A stretch of DNA of 64,000 bases from Polytrichum commune (GCA_950295325.1 OX485804.1:55738001-55802000); one strand, 5' to 3'. Counted from the first letter of the stretch, positions 1-12,720 are shown. A program made the numbers and translations. Notes: generated by a model from the sequence alone, not told the origin.

Positions 1-439
1 TTCCTCATTGTATCTTACACATTTGCCCCATTCGATATTAAGCAAGGGAAGAAGCACAGCGTGCCATTTCTCATGGATACTTACGGGAGGAGGATTCTTA
101 TGCTGGAGGAGCTAGGTTGCGACCACTTTCCATGGTGTTATTTAAAAACCTCTTTTCCCAAAGCCCATTCCAATCTGAGGGTCAATGTAAATAGGATCAC
201 ATCTTCCCAAGTAAAGGTCAATGGATTTCTTCCCAGGACCTCCGTCAATTTCGCCAACCCTTACTATCATGAACCATTCCTCTTTGATGCTACTATCCAT
301 CATTTTAGGCTCTTCTGTGTCCATGATATGTGAGAGGGGATGCACCTGAAAACAATTAAGGTTGGGGGAAATGGAGCAAGTGAAGAACATTCAGCAAGAA
401 TATGTCTGCAAATTCTACTACTATGGAAGATGACCTCCA

Positions 440-660
440 GGAGACAATTGAAACCGGGAGAGCGGGCCGCTAGTTACAGGTGAACCGGTTGAGTTTGAGA
501 AATAACCGGTTCATGTTGAATGTTTCAGGAAATTTATGCATCATTTTAGAGGAATCTGGAGAATATACCTCCACGTAGTAAAGAGAAATCGAAAGATGTC
601 AGCATGCAACCAGTTGGACTTGGAAACACTGGGATCTTTACTGGTTATGCCCAAAAATCT
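440..660 (+). repeat. half copy of the foldback repeat family found at 20247
   Basis: This stretch resembles one arm of the hairpin element at 20247-20694: the same order of blocks (GAACCGGTTGAG, GAGAAATAACCGGTT, ATCATTTTAGAGGAAT, TTATGCCCAAAAATCTCCC) with scattered substitutions. The second arm is absent, so this is a single-arm or truncated copy. Bases 1-440 show nothing I can recognise; the small ORFs there look like chance. Confidence 0.7.
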
Positions 661-714
661 CCCAAGACACTGCCAGGATTGCATCCCAAAGCATCTGCTC
701 TAGGAGATTCAGAA

Positions 715-1084
715 CTACACTAAATATGATATTTAGTGTCATCAATTCTGATTGTCTTGCTCGATACTAATTGTAAACCACGGTATAGTGTCACCAACAC
801 TCAATGGTTACCCAACATTATTTGTCATTTCTTGTAAGAAAAAAAATTGATGATTATAGATTTATAGTGTTTGCAATTATGATCACTTACCAAGATTATT
901 TTCATCCAAATTTCAATCATCCATGAAACTATTACTACAAGAGGAGGTAGGGTTTTGGCCAATGGATGAACTCATCCATCACCCATAACAATATTTGTTC
1001 ATTTATTCATAAGAGGTGCCATCCGAAAAGTTACCATAGTGACATAAAATACCATGTGACACTAAAATATCATATTTAGTGCAC
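715..1084. repeat. MITE family A, copy 1
   Basis: About 370 bp bounded by inverted termini (CTACACTAAATATG at the left, CATATTTAGTG near the right). A second copy sits at 61084-61460 in the same orientation and shares long blocks such as GGTAGGGTTTTGGCCAATGG and GTTACCNTAGTGACATAAAATACCAT. No coding sequence. The superfamily is unclear because I cannot define the target-site duplication. Confidence 0.7.
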
Positions 1085-2370
1085 CTACCCACCCACCAAC
1101 CCACCAATTGGGACTCGGTTAGACATGTGTTTTCGGAGGAGTTTCCACGAGAATGGCATCGACTTGACCAAGGTTTAAAGCGTCTCAAATTCTCTAACAT
1201 CAATCCTATATTTTTTTAGCAATGCACATGATGTAAGGTAAAAAAGTATTTGTAGATGACATCCCACACACCTTGCACCACTTCGAGGCCGTTTCTAGTA
1301 AGTTGCACAACTCTAACCCTAAAGGAAAAGCCATGCCCAATGCCTTAATATTGGGGTGCCACCATAATGAGGAAAGAATACATGAACCCATTCACACAAG
1401 GGAGAATAAGCACATTTATTTGAATGTTCATCCAAACCTCACAAGCTCTCTTCCAAATACCAGAGCCTTGCCCTGGCCTTGCATAGAGAAATATTTCTTC
1501 AAAAACATGCCACTTATTGGCTATGTCAGGCCTAGTGCTCCAAAACCTATAGTTAACAAGAAGGTGTAGGTTCGAAGAACCACCACGTCACCTACGTACA
1601 ATTCGAACGTTTGGATTTCTCTAAAACTATCCCAAATATATATATGGTTAAATATGTTGATAATCTTTAAACTAGTCTCTATTAATATCTAATCAATTTC
1701 ATGAAGCTTCATAAAATTAAAACTTAATATAATGTGAAATCAAAGAACATAGAAAGAACAATGTGTGTCGTTCATCATGTAAATTAATTGGTGTTGAGAT
1801 TGGTTGGATTTTATGGATTTTATTGCATACCTTCTTATGATGTCAAGCTTGGTTGAAGTCCACTGGTAGATGCACGGGTAGATCACTCTAAGGCATTTTT
1901 GTACACCATGTGTGGTTTGGGTTTTTTTTGTTTTGGGGCTATTTACCTTCAAGGGCTGAATTAAAGCCTCCCTATAATTACTTAAATTTCAAAAATGGCC
2001 CATTTGTTTGCACCCTTCCATTACTTATACTATCCAAGTCACTGCAAATTTTTGTACTTTATATTCCTTTTAAGTAATTTTGGACAGATGGAAATCCCAA
2101 TTATCATCCATTCCCGTGAGTCCTAAACCCATTTACATACCGAACTAAACATACCTTCTAGGATCCTTATCTTCAGCCCCTATATTAATTTTACAAAAAA
2201 ATAATGGCCCACGTTTTATGTCCATCTAACTTACTTATAATGGGATTGTCTACATTTAATGGCCCCTTCATTATTTGGAATTCCTTTATAATTTTTATTT
2301 CAAATGATTTTAATCCTCTCTATATTATGCCGCACGTCGTTTTTTGAAACGCACTAAGTGATCTACCTGT
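1085..2370. other. no supported gene
   Basis: AT-rich sequence with short open frames on both strands. On the minus strand, about 1565-1385 has a tryptophan-rich open stretch that might be a retroelement remnant, but I cannot match it to a family. I see no RNA gene or promoter here. Confidence 0.4.
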
Positions 2371-3795
2371 GGCCTTGGGGTGTGAGAGTTGTGCAAGATT
2401 TTATAATGTTGTTACTAATGTGACTAATACCTCGGCTGGGTATTAGTCACATTAGCCACATCATTCTATAATCTTATTTTATTGTATATTATATTGCATG
2501 CAAACCATTCCTATCATAACCATGACACAAACCAACACAGTACTATAAGTGTTTGACCGTTCTAACCATCCCTCAATTTCAAGCTGAATTTAAAGTGAAA
2601 TAAAACAAAAAATTCATAACAATTAGACACAAAATCAAATGCCCATAAAAACTTGCAAAATCGAAACTTCTCTGATGTAGCAACTATATCAAAAATTATC
2701 ACAAACCTAGGCCTTGGGGTGTGAGAGTTGTGCAAGATTTTATAATGTTGTGACTAATGTGACTAATACCTCGGCTGGGTATTAGTCATATTAGTTACAT
2801 CATTCTATAATCTTCTGTAATTTTATTTTATTGTATATTAAATTGCATGCAAACCATTTGTATCATAACCATGATACAAGCCAACACAATACTATAGGTG
2901 TTTGACCATTCTAACCATTTCTCAATTTCAAGTTGAATTTAAAGTGAAATAAAACAAAAATTTCATTACAAAAAGTCACAAAATCAAATTCCCATAAAAA
3001 CTTGCAGAATCGAAACTCCTCTGATATGCCAACTATACCGAAAATTATCATAAACTTAGGCCTTGGGGTGTGAGAGTTGTGCAAGATTTTATAATGTTGT
3101 GACTAATGTGACTAATACCTCGGCTGGGTATTAGTCACATTAGTCACATCATTCTATAATTTTCTATAATCTTGTTTTATTGTATATTAAATTGCATGCG
3201 AACCATTCCTATGATAACCATGACAAAAACCAACATAGTACTATATGTATTTGACCCTTCTGACCATTTCTCAATTTCAAGTTGAATTCAAAGTACAATA
3301 AACCACAATTGTTTTTTCAATGAGTCACAAAATCCAATGCCCATAAAAACTTGCATAATCGAAACTTCTCTGATGTGCCAACTATACCAAAAATTATCAC
3401 AAAATTACGCTTTTGGGTGTGAGAGCTGTGCAAGATTTTATAATGTTGTGACTAATGTGACTAATACCTTGACTGGGTAATAGTCACATTAGTCACATCA
3501 TTCTATAATCTTCTATAATATTATTGTATTGTATATTAAATTGCATGCAAACCATTCCTATCATAACCATGACAAAAACCAACACAATACTATAGGTGTT
3601 TGACCGTTCTAACCATCTCTCAATTTCAAGTTGAATTCAAAATCAAATAAACTAGAAAATACATAACAAGAAGTCACAAAATCCAATGCCCATAAAAACT
3701 TATAGAATTGAAATTTCTTTTATGTGACAACTATACAAAAAATTATCACAAACTTAGGCCTCAGGGTGTGAGAGTTGTGCAAGATTTTACAATGT
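2371..3795 (+). repeat. satellite-like tandem array, about 345-bp unit, 4 full units plus a partial one
   Basis: Units begin with GGCCTTGGGGTGTGAGAG or a variant near 2371, 2710, 3059, 3409 and 3757, giving periods of 339-350 bp. Every unit except the partial last one contains a near-perfect palindrome built on GACTAATGTGACTAATACC and its reverse complement, followed by AATTGCATGCAAACCATTC. Units differ by substitutions and small indels. An inverted copy of unit sequence lies at about 11220-11350, and the inner edges of both places share about 40 further bases (3828-3870 and about 11163-11205). Confidence 0.9.
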
Positions 3796-5529
3796 TACTC
3801 CATTTATGACTTAACATTTATATATATGATGTTTTTACTTGATCTTCTTTTACTTTGATATATTACTTTTATATTCGAGTTCAAAACATCAATTGGAATG
3901 CATTGATATTTGTTTGCATACACATAAAGGATAGGAGAATCCATCCACATCTTTGAAGACAGCGGCAATGATGGTGTGGAAAAGACATTGTTGTACGCTG
4001 ACACGTCAACATGGTGGCATTATGGCTAGGAGCAAGGCTAATTTTTCACAAAGTTTCCATGTCCACGTCCAAAAACCTTGAATTGAAAGGCAAAAAAAAT
4101 TGCAACCTGTCCCAAAACTGGTAATTTTTGAACCAACATGTCCATGGAAAGGTTAAAGAAAAAACAACCCGTCCCAAAACCAGTTCCATTAGTAATTTGT
4201 ATTTTTGCTAATTTCAGCTGCCACCACCCGCATTCCCTCCACGACACCCCCCATTTCTTTCATTTCAGTTTAAGCTCTTCCCATCGAGCAGGTTGTGAGC
4301 TCAATACTGTGCTCACATGTGTCCTTAACCTTAAAATTGCTAAAACTGAGAGAGTGTGATTGCATTGAATACTTGAAAAGATTAAAATATTAATGTTCAT
4401 TAGTTTAGTGGTGAATGGCGTTAAAGCTCATGTGATGAGGCAATTAGAAGTTAGGATTTTAGCTCAATTGATTTTGGATTTAGTGGTGAGTTGGGTAGTA
4501 CTTAAGGCAAGCCGTCTAAGTTCAGGGTTTTAGTGTCGGAATTAGGACCTCTCGCTGGTTGTTTTGGGGAAGGTTAGGGCTTTACGGATTATCCTAGGAT
4601 CTGAGGAATAGAGGAGGAGGAGCCTCGCTCTCTCGCTCTCTTTTTGGGCAGTTGAGAAAAAATAGAGCGCGGCGCAGCAGAGGGAGGCCGGAGGCAGGGA
4701 TTCGGAGAAGGTGAGACGAGGAGGCAGCTGGAGGCTGCCTGCAAGAATGCTACACAGAGGGTGAGGCTGAAAGGAGGCCAAATTCGGTCTTGCTGCCACA
4801 AGAAAACTACTGTAATGGCCTTGGCCGTGACTGCAAGGGGTCCATGATGCATTGGCCAGCGGAAGTGGCCAGGGGATTCCAGAAGGAGGACTAGTGAATT
4901 TCTGAAGGCCGGCATTGAATGGAGGAGACGAGTGGGTGAAAACAACGAAGGATTGCCAGCGGCAATCACATTGGGCATCATGTTGCCGGGTGGTCGCTAC
5001 CTCAGTCCGAATGATGTTCTCAATCCGCTGAGGTGGAATTCGCTTGTTGATTCCTGATTCATCGAATGTGAGCAAGACATTCTGAAGTTTAGCTGAGAGG
5101 CAAGAATGCCATCAGACAGGCATCGAAGCAGCAAGGCCTCAACCGTTGAAGTCAATGTAGTATCTGCACCCGGATGGCTGCGGCAGTAGTTGCTCAATAG
5201 CTTCCGAATAGGCTAATCACGGATAGGGTCGAAGGAGGATTCTGTCGCCAGGCGGTGAAGGGGCTAATGCGAGGGGGTCGACCTCGAATGCCTGGAAGTG
5301 GTCTCGGTGTGCACAAAAATGTTGCAGCAGACTCTCCTCAGAAGAGGTGCCTCAGAGGCCGGAAGGAAGGTCGGATTAAGTAGTGCAGATGGGCTTAAGT
5401 TGTGCAGACGAGGGTTGATGGTTCAGGGGCCTGGAACCGGGTTGGTCCAGACTTGGAATTCGGGAGAGGGCCCTGGTGATTAACGGAAGGACTTCAGGGT
5501 GTAGTAAATGACTAGGTAAGGGTTTTGAA
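3796..5529. other. no supported gene; GC-richer patch 4600-5500
   Basis: The stretch 4600-5500 is richer in G and C than its surroundings and carries a 177-aa open frame on the minus strand (4542-5075) without recognisable motifs. It could be a gene fragment or retroelement UTR. Around 4038-4062 the words ATTTTTCACAA and CATGTCC recur inverted at about 7528-7556, so a decayed inverted-repeat element spanning both is possible. Confidence 0.35.
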
Positions 5530-6409
5530 GGTGCATAAATACCCCCCCCCCATTAAATACCCCATTATCGCACGTGGTTACAGAACATAAGGGGGTGTGA
5601 CCCCCCCCCCCCCCCCCGAGCAAAGAAGTGGATGAATTCTCCTATCCTTCATGTTTCTCCAAATAAGCATCACTGCATTCCAATTGATGTTTTCAACTGG
5701 AATATTTGCACATGAAATGCGCAACAAAGCATCTAAAGTTTCTAACTTCAAACTAGTACGTAGATGACTTTTGATTAGGTTTTATTTAGGAAAACCACTC
5801 TCACATATTGCAGTGCATGACACAAAAAGGTAGGCTGCATCTCCTCGACCGCAAAGCCTACCATTTCATGTTTAGAGGGGGAAAAAAAAAAAAAAAAAAA
5901 AACCCAAATACTTCACTCAAAACCTCATAATCCCTCATGCCCAAAAGATACAGAAAGAATGTGCATAAGAGATACCTGACTAACTCAGAAATGTCAATGG
6001 GAAGAGCTTCAATACATGTGTCAGCCACAAACCCCCACCCTTATGCGTCGTAGTCCGGGTGAGAGCCTATGGCTCACATGTACTTGTTTTGTGACCTTGG
6101 ACTTGAATTTTGATTCCCAGTGCACCCACACAATTATATCAAACCAACACTTTTATTCAACTTGCACAAGGTTGGAGCATTAAGAAATACTTTTGTTCCT
6201 TAGCAGTCATTTTCTAATCTAATCAACCCAAACATCCACACTCTATCTCAAGCCTTCATCCACACCCTGCACTAATTAACTAATACCAACCATCAACTAG
6301 TTGTCTCAGGTCATGCCCATCACTTATAACTAACTAATCACACCCCCTTATGTTCTGTAACCACGTGCGATAATGGGGTATTTAATGGGGGGGGGGGTAT
6401 TTATGCACC
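5530..6409. mobile_element. non-autonomous DNA transposon with 71-bp terminal inverted repeats
   Basis: The left terminus 5530-5600 and the right terminus 6338-6409 are nearly identical inverted repeats, each starting GGTGCATAAATACC then a C tract (G tract on the right), with CACGTGGTTACAGAACATAA inside. The interior of about 740 bp has no ORF and contains a poly-C tract and a poly-A run. No target-site duplication is obvious, so the superfamily is not assigned. High arm identity suggests a recent insertion. Confidence 0.85.
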
Positions 6410-9400
6410 TCTCAATATTTTTTCTCACCCTATTTGTGGATATAAAGCTACTTTAATATATTTTTAAGCACCCTATATTTATTTGTAATTATTTATAGAG
6501 GCTAATTTTTGTACCGTATTTTTTTATAAATCGTATAAGTACCAAATAATAAACGAAATACTATAGCATTGCAAAATCGACTATGTAAAACATTTCATAC
6601 CATCCATCTTGTCATTCAATTGGTTTCAATTACTTATACCAATCAAAAATCATTCAAAGTACCTCTCAAAACATAATCAATAGCATTTGGGTACTAGTTA
6701 AAAGATTATCAATAAATATGGTGATAACAAAATATACAAGCTAACATAGACAAGTTGTAAACACGGATAGAACAAACAAGTATTACAATCAATTGTGACA
6801 AGACAAAGAATTTTGCACAACTAGTAGTAGTATTACCTACTCCAAAAAAAAATTACATTCAAATACAAGAAAGCTAAGAACAAAGCCATGATTATGTTAT
6901 TGATCCTACTACACACTTTTAGGGGGATCCAATATCTATAACCCTATTTATTTCTACTGAGAACTAAAGTGGAGGAATTATTCGCCACCCTATTTTACAT
7001 ATAATCATGTAGGAACATTTCTCCAATGCTATGGTAGATCTAACGAATTTCTAATTTTTACCCTCAACGAATTAAATTGAACTTATTTTTTTTATCTCAC
7101 GTACTTTCTAAATTCCAATAGTGACCCCCGGGCTTCTTTGAAGGGTAAGTAGGTCTTTATTTTTAAAATTTTGAACATGTTTATATATACTAATTCTTAT
7201 TCAATTGCTAAATTACCTTCAATTATAATCTTTGACATTATGTTCAAAAGATTCTAAATTTTGTGGTTGATGAATTAATATATGTAGGTGAATCAAGCAC
7301 TTCAAGATTGATAGTTTGATTGGGTATTGGTGGTTTGATTGCACTATGCTTATATTCACATGTCATATATGACATAATGTAATTGATATTTATACCATTT
7401 ATTCATTGGAAAAATTTATAAAAATGTTATTTTTTGAACATGTCCAAAGTAAATTTGACACGTCCAAAAACCGGTTCATTTTCTAAGAACTTGTCCACCG
7501 GAAATGTTTTTTTATGAAAATGTCCCTGGACATGTTAGGGACCTTGTGAAAAATCACCACTGGTTGGGAGTCCTGTAAGCATATTCTTCCAAAGCCGTGG
7601 CTATAGGCCTTTGCACATGGGTTTGCTCCGGTGCAAGGCGGCATGGCGAGAAAAAAATGGTATGGTGATACAATATACACCCAAAAAAAATTATATACAA
7701 TGTAGTAAGGCTTTTGCTATGACTTAAAACAACAAAATCCAGGGAACTAGGTCTCCAGGAAGACTAAGATAGTGTCTATAAGGGTTAATGTCACATTGGA
7801 TTAAGGTAACTAACAACATTTTATGACTTATCACATTCTTTACTCTTGTCCCCATCAAGTTCATTCACTCTTAATGGTTCATTGGTGCTCATTTTGAGGT
7901 GTGTGATTCTGTCCTATCTTAGGGAATTCTCTATCACTCTAAGGTCTTGACTTAAGTCAGTCGTGAAGCTCAAAAGCTTGGCGATAATCTTTGTATCCTC
8001 CCTTTCGGGTGCAATAGTCTTGTAATGCCATTTCCCTAATGCAATTAACTTTTATTGTCTCATGTGTGGGTTGGTTAATTACTCTTCCTTAATTGTGAAT
8101 TACTTCTCAAAGAAAGACAGGCTATAGCTAAGTTTACTCACGGATTAGCAAAGACAAGTTCCGAAACTATAGCCACCATTTCCACACAAGGGTAAAGTTT
8201 GGCGCCTCAAGCCTGTCATCACCACTTTACAATATGTAGATTTGTTTATGCAGTCTTAATATGTCTTACAACTCAATAAGCAATAAACAAAGGCATATAG
8301 CCATACGACAAAGTCAAGGTGCTCTTACCTTGTTTGGCAATTAATCTCATTCCTTTCTCTCCATTATTTATACATTGCTCAAATTTATGTACTGCTTCCA
8401 AAGAATTGCACTCCCGAACTCTCGTAATAATTGAATATCTCCCTCTCTATCTCTCGGCTATATACTTCTCTCGGTGCTTACGGTTAGTCCCACTGACTCG
8501 TCCTACTGATTAAGGAAAAGATAGCCCGCTTATGATTAACTTTCTGCTATGTTCCTTACTCATCATCCACGATCTTCGTCTCAGAGATAACTCTCCACGA
8601 TTATCCTATGTTTCACTGCGACTCATGGGCATGCTCCACCGACTATAGTGGCTAATAATCTGATCACTTAACTAAGTTTCATTTAGCCCTGGCTATAGCT
8701 ACGATCATGCACAGTAAGATCATTCCATCTCTCTCCAACTTAGGCTATTTGCTCATAACATTTCTATCTCCTCCATCTCTCTTAATCATTCAACTACTCT
8801 GCTCAATCAATCAACTCACAGCCACTCTTGCTTATACTCTTCATGATTATTGCCTAACCATTCACTTATCCCTCATGACAATCTCAATTATACTCACCAG
8901 TATCACTCTGGCCATATTTCATACATCCACTCTTTCACTCAACATCCTTACATTCCACAAAACTGCACTTTGATTATCCATCAAGTAAAACATCAACAAT
9001 GCTACCAGGCTATATCCTAGTCAGCCCACTGTCCTTACAAACACTGTCTATAGCCTATGTTCCTATCTCAGGATTCCATAGCTACGACTGTTTCTATCTT
9101 CTGCGCCTAGCCTATAGCCTGCGCTACTCTCCTAGCTCTCACAACTACAATCAGATTTACAATAGAAAATGATCTGTCTCTCTCATTAGAGAGAGACTCC
9201 TTATAGCCGGCCCCTTTCAGTAACTGCCGGCAAGCTGAGAACTGCTGGTAACTGTTTATAGCCTCCGATTCACACTGTCTTTAATTGTAAAATGTCTTTT
9301 TGAGTAGATTTACTAATACTTAGCTTCTTACCACTAGTGAAAGAAAAATATAGCCAAAAAATTCACACTACATACAACAAATGCCAAAATAATATATATT

Positions 9401-9500
9401 ATATACAAAAATAATTTAAATACAAAAAATGGTAAAAAATACTCTAGCTAATTCCAAAAAACTATAAATTTTACTACTAGAAATAAGAATATCTACTCAT
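6410..9500. other. no supported gene
   Basis: AT-rich intergenic sequence. From about 7690 to 9350 the base composition changes (many CTATAGCC, CTCTCTC and similar words), which may mark an old retroelement UTR or LTR, but I find no paired repeat in the window to prove it. ORFs here show no motif. Confidence 0.35.
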
Positions 9501-9507
9501 TATGACT

Positions 9508-11038
9508 ATCTTGTGGATCTATGGAATACCAATATTTTTTTTATTGGAATTCTAGTAGGTTTTTTAGTCTGAGCTGTCAATTGATGCTCCACCTTAGTTT
9601 TCAACCACTTCTTGTTCGTAAGAGTAAGACCTAATGTATAATTCTCTATTGCATTGTCTCTTTAGTCAAAATGTAAGGTCCCATGCACATGTTTTTTTCT
9701 TTTTACAAACAAACCATGTCCATTGTTTGTTTGAAACTTGTAAAGATATTGATGCAGAACAAATTGACCTTTTAAAGGAGCTCCTGCTGTAAACCATGTA
9801 ATTATGGATGATTCCATATCCAACGAATCAACATGTGACTTAATAAATGATTTTTTACTAAAATACAATTGACATACATTTGTGGGACTCTCATATAGGC
9901 CAACATATATATGATTCGTGGTTGATGTTTGTAGATGAAACTGATGGTCAATTTTCTCACCGAATGTGGACATTGCACTTCTCCATATGTTGCTTGCAAT
10001 CTCGTTGCCAATATCCTTGAATGCCTTCTCTTCATGAAGTGATATTTTGGATGAATGATATGGAACAACATTGTCACTAGCAATGTCTGCATAGGAAGTG
10101 TAACCATGACTATTATTTTTGTAAAATCCACGATGTGGATTTTGGGCATTCTGTTTATTTCTGTTTCCATAAAGAAGAGCCCCTTCATAATAAATGTTGG
10201 CCAATCTCAATGTTAATCTATATGTGCCTTCATCCAATATTTTGGAATATATATTAGAATAACATGATCTAATACCAAACTCTTGCTATTAGAAGTTATT
10301 TTCACACCATCAAATATGATAAAAGATGAAGATATGGTAGGCACCAAATGTTCATCTTAGAATACATCTTCCCACTTGTAATTATCATTGTTGTATTCTT
10401 CCAGATCCCAATATGGTTTTGTGTTGGAGAGAATCTTATGTTCATTCGATATATTAGAATAAACAATATGCATTGTTATTCCCGTTGGTAATTTCAAAGC
10501 TTCAACAATAGACTTGTATAATGCAGATGCATGTTTCACCTCACATTGAACAATCAACCCCAACAACAATTTATTTTTCTTGCTGTCAATAAATTTTTTG
10601 CAATATCAACAATTGCATCATAATCTGAAAGAGTTTGAATTATGAAACCTCGACAGTTCCATAAATTCAACATAGGCTTAGAATGCAATTTGTAATCCAC
10701 GTCCCAAAGATTTGGACATAGTTTACATCTTCTCCCTTCCTCTATGAATTTTTGAAGACAATTATCACATACTTTATGACGATGATGAATAACTGTACCT
10801 TTTGGGAGGTCTGCATCTTCACCGTTGAACAACTTTATGAAAATTTCATTTTTCAATGTATATTCACAAGGAATAACATACATTGTTGAATGACGTTGTC
10901 GTTTCTGATGTGCAAAATATGAGCACCCGACAAATCTAATTTCATTGAAGGTCAGCTCATATAGGTTTTCATCCTCTAAAAGTTTGTGATCTACTAGTAA
11001 AGCATACTTGCGTGGTTTCTGATTTGACAAGGATGCCA
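9508..11038 (-). pseudogene. broken intronless ORF with TET/JBP-like 2OG-Fe(II) dioxygenase hallmarks
   Basis: Reading the minus strand from ATG 11038, one long frame continues with only a few breaks: a one-base shift near 10580 (a run of A), an in-frame stop at 10357, another shift near 10245 and a TAA at 9662-9664. After this stop the frame stays open and still looks coding (ENYTLGLTLTNKKWLKTK) until about 9508. The N-terminal part holds a CxxC...CxxC zinc-like cluster (VCDNC...CKLC, about 10740). The C-terminal part has SHVDSLD (an HxD motif), then KGQFVL and LFVKRKKHVHGT, an arrangement fitting the metal-binding HxD...H of double-stranded beta-helix 2OG oxygenases, closest to the TET/JBP pattern I recall. 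Family assignment is from motif memory only. If correct, the intact relative would oxidise a methylated or modified DNA base. The breaks show this copy is inactive. Confidence 0.5.
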
Positions 11039-11162
11039 TTGTGTACAAAAGCTCAATAATGCAATTAAGATAAATGAATATATTTCTTGACGAAAGGATG
11101 TAAGAAAACGGTTTAGGATCTATAATATGACTCTACCTTTAAGGCCTAATAAAAATGTATAT

Positions 11163-11360
11163 TAAAATTAAAGTAATATATTAAAGTAAAAGAAGATCAA
11201 GCAAAAATATGCAATTTAATGATAGGAATGGTTTGCATGCAATTTAATATATAATAAAATAATATTATAGAAGATTATAGAATCTTGTGACTAATGTGAC
11301 TATTACCCAGTCGAGGTATTTGTCACATTAGTCACAACATTATAAAATCTTTGCTCGTAG
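11163..11360 (-). repeat. inverted copy of the 2371-3795 satellite unit
   Basis: The reverse complement reads as one satellite unit: AATGTTGTGACTAATGTGAC, the palindrome, AAATTGCATGCAAACCATTC, then the flanking words CTTGATCTTCTTTTACTTT that also follow the array at 3828-3870. It lies just upstream of the dioxygenase-like pseudogene. Confidence 0.85.
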
Positions 11361-11719
11361 TCGAGTAAAGGCCACAATATTGGCCCCCCCTTTCCCCCCC
11401 ATTGGAGTTTGAAATTGGCCTTAGAAGAATTTTGGCAAAATACTTCCAACAATGATCGGCCCGAGGACCTCATGCCCACCCTTAACCCAAGTCACTCGGG
11501 CTAGCCATCCATCCCCACCTTCTCCTTATGTCCCAATCCTCTTGGAATTGTATTTATACTTTTCTTACTCTAACTCCACATGTTGAAGTAATTTTTTCAA
11601 AGCCATTTTGAAGGCTTAGAGCTTATTTTTTGGGCATTTTAGCATGTTTTCGTGTACATGAGCATATAAGGTATTAATGACATTGTTGATATTGATTAGG
11701 TGTTGGTACATGGGTTCGA

Positions 11720-12151
11720 TTTCAAGCACCGATGATAGTGGCAATTCCAGGATTTTCACACACGGCCGAGGCATGTCGAAAAAAATTCGAGACGGTTTTC
11801 AAGCAATATAAGGAGGACAAACTTGCTAACTCAATTTCAGGAAAAGACCGGCACGAGTGTAAGTTTTATGATTCAATGGATCATTAGTGGCATCAGGCCG
11901 ATTTCGTTATGAAACATGTTAGTGCTACTACAATGGACAACACTAGTGTAGGAGGACAAGAAAATTCAGCAAATGTTAGTGACGATGTTTTACAACCGGT
12001 TAGTACCCTTCAATCCGAACCATCATCTGCCTCAAAGAAGAACAAGTTCCAGGACCAAGCTTTGCATTACTTTGGTAAATTGGTAGATAACAGTGTAGCA
12101 ATGTTAGATCACTTTGCTAGAACTAATAAATTGCTTCAAAAGGTGGATTAG
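11720..12151 (+). pseudogene. PIF/Harbinger Myb/SANT-like accessory ORF (3' part)
   Basis: The frame reads GFSHTAEACRKKFETVFKQY, then KEDKLANSISGKDRHECKFY, the signature of the Myb/trihelix-like second ORF of plant PIF/Harbinger transposons. An in-frame TAG at 11885-11887 replaces one of two expected tryptophans (DH*WHQ). After it the frame continues to a stop at 12151 with a helical C-terminus (HYFGKLVDNSVAMLDHF). The N-terminal half lies in an upstream exon or is lost. In intact elements this protein helps the transposase bind DNA and reach the nucleus. It converges with the transposase on the other strand, as usual for the superfamily. Confidence 0.7.
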
Positions 12152-12177
12152 CAAATGGATCGCCTTATTGAGAAGCT

Positions 12178-12720
12178 CTAGATATCATCATTTTCCATGC
12201 TAACATCTTCTGGAAATACTACCTTAGCTGTTATCTTGAACTGGTATTTGTAATAGATATCTGCTAGCATCAAGTGAAATTCAGTTGTTTCTTTTAACAT
12301 AATTTTTTTCCTCTCATCTCTATCTCCTCTTGTTTCAGCAATATTTTCTTCAAGCTTAAAAGTTATGTCCATCTCACTTGTGTCAATGTCATTGAATTCT
12401 ATTTGTACTACTTCTCTTTGTATGTTTTTCATCTCACTAATGCCGGATTCTAACACATGGAACAAATCCACATCTCTAAAATCACCAAAGTTTTGTAGAG
12501 ATGTTTTCTTCAACTCTTCTTCAGCATTTCTTGTCCAATTCATGTCAAACTCATCAGCATGAATTAGGCATAAATTATGAAGGCAAAGGCAAGTGGTTAC
12601 TATACCCGGAATGCTACGTAGTGGCATGTCAATCTTCTTAAGTAGAATCCTCTACTTCCCCTTTCACATTCCAAATGCACGCTCCACCGCCATTCTTGTA
12701 CTTGCTGACGAGCCTTAAGA
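12178..12720 (-). pseudogene. PIF/Harbinger transposase, C-terminal fragment
   Basis: The minus strand begins STRMAVERAFGM, then two stops where KGRWR would be expected, then RILLKKIDMPLRSIPGIV and TTCLCLHNLCLIH, the conserved C-terminal block of HARBI1/ALP1-like transposases. It ends in an acidic, charged tail at 12178. The N-terminal part of the same gene is at 18186-18959; the split occurs at the same conserved place (FIQSST / STRM), so the two are halves of one gene separated by about 5.5 kb of inserted DNA. Confidence 0.85.

Noticed and set aside
656-663. HLN instead of HRD in the kinase (residue numbers) as a sign of a dead gene
   Set aside because: The same substitution is typical of the At1g12460 clade, and the whole gene has an intact frame and junctions, so it is not treated as a pseudogene.
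1206-1569. Minus-strand tryptophan-rich frame as a retroelement ORF
   Set aside because: Short, with stops, and I could not tie it to a reverse transcriptase, RNase H or gag motif.
4542-5075. 177-aa minus-strand ORF
   Set aside because: No recognisable domain, no splice context, overlapping ORFs in other frames; GC-rich patch effect is likely.
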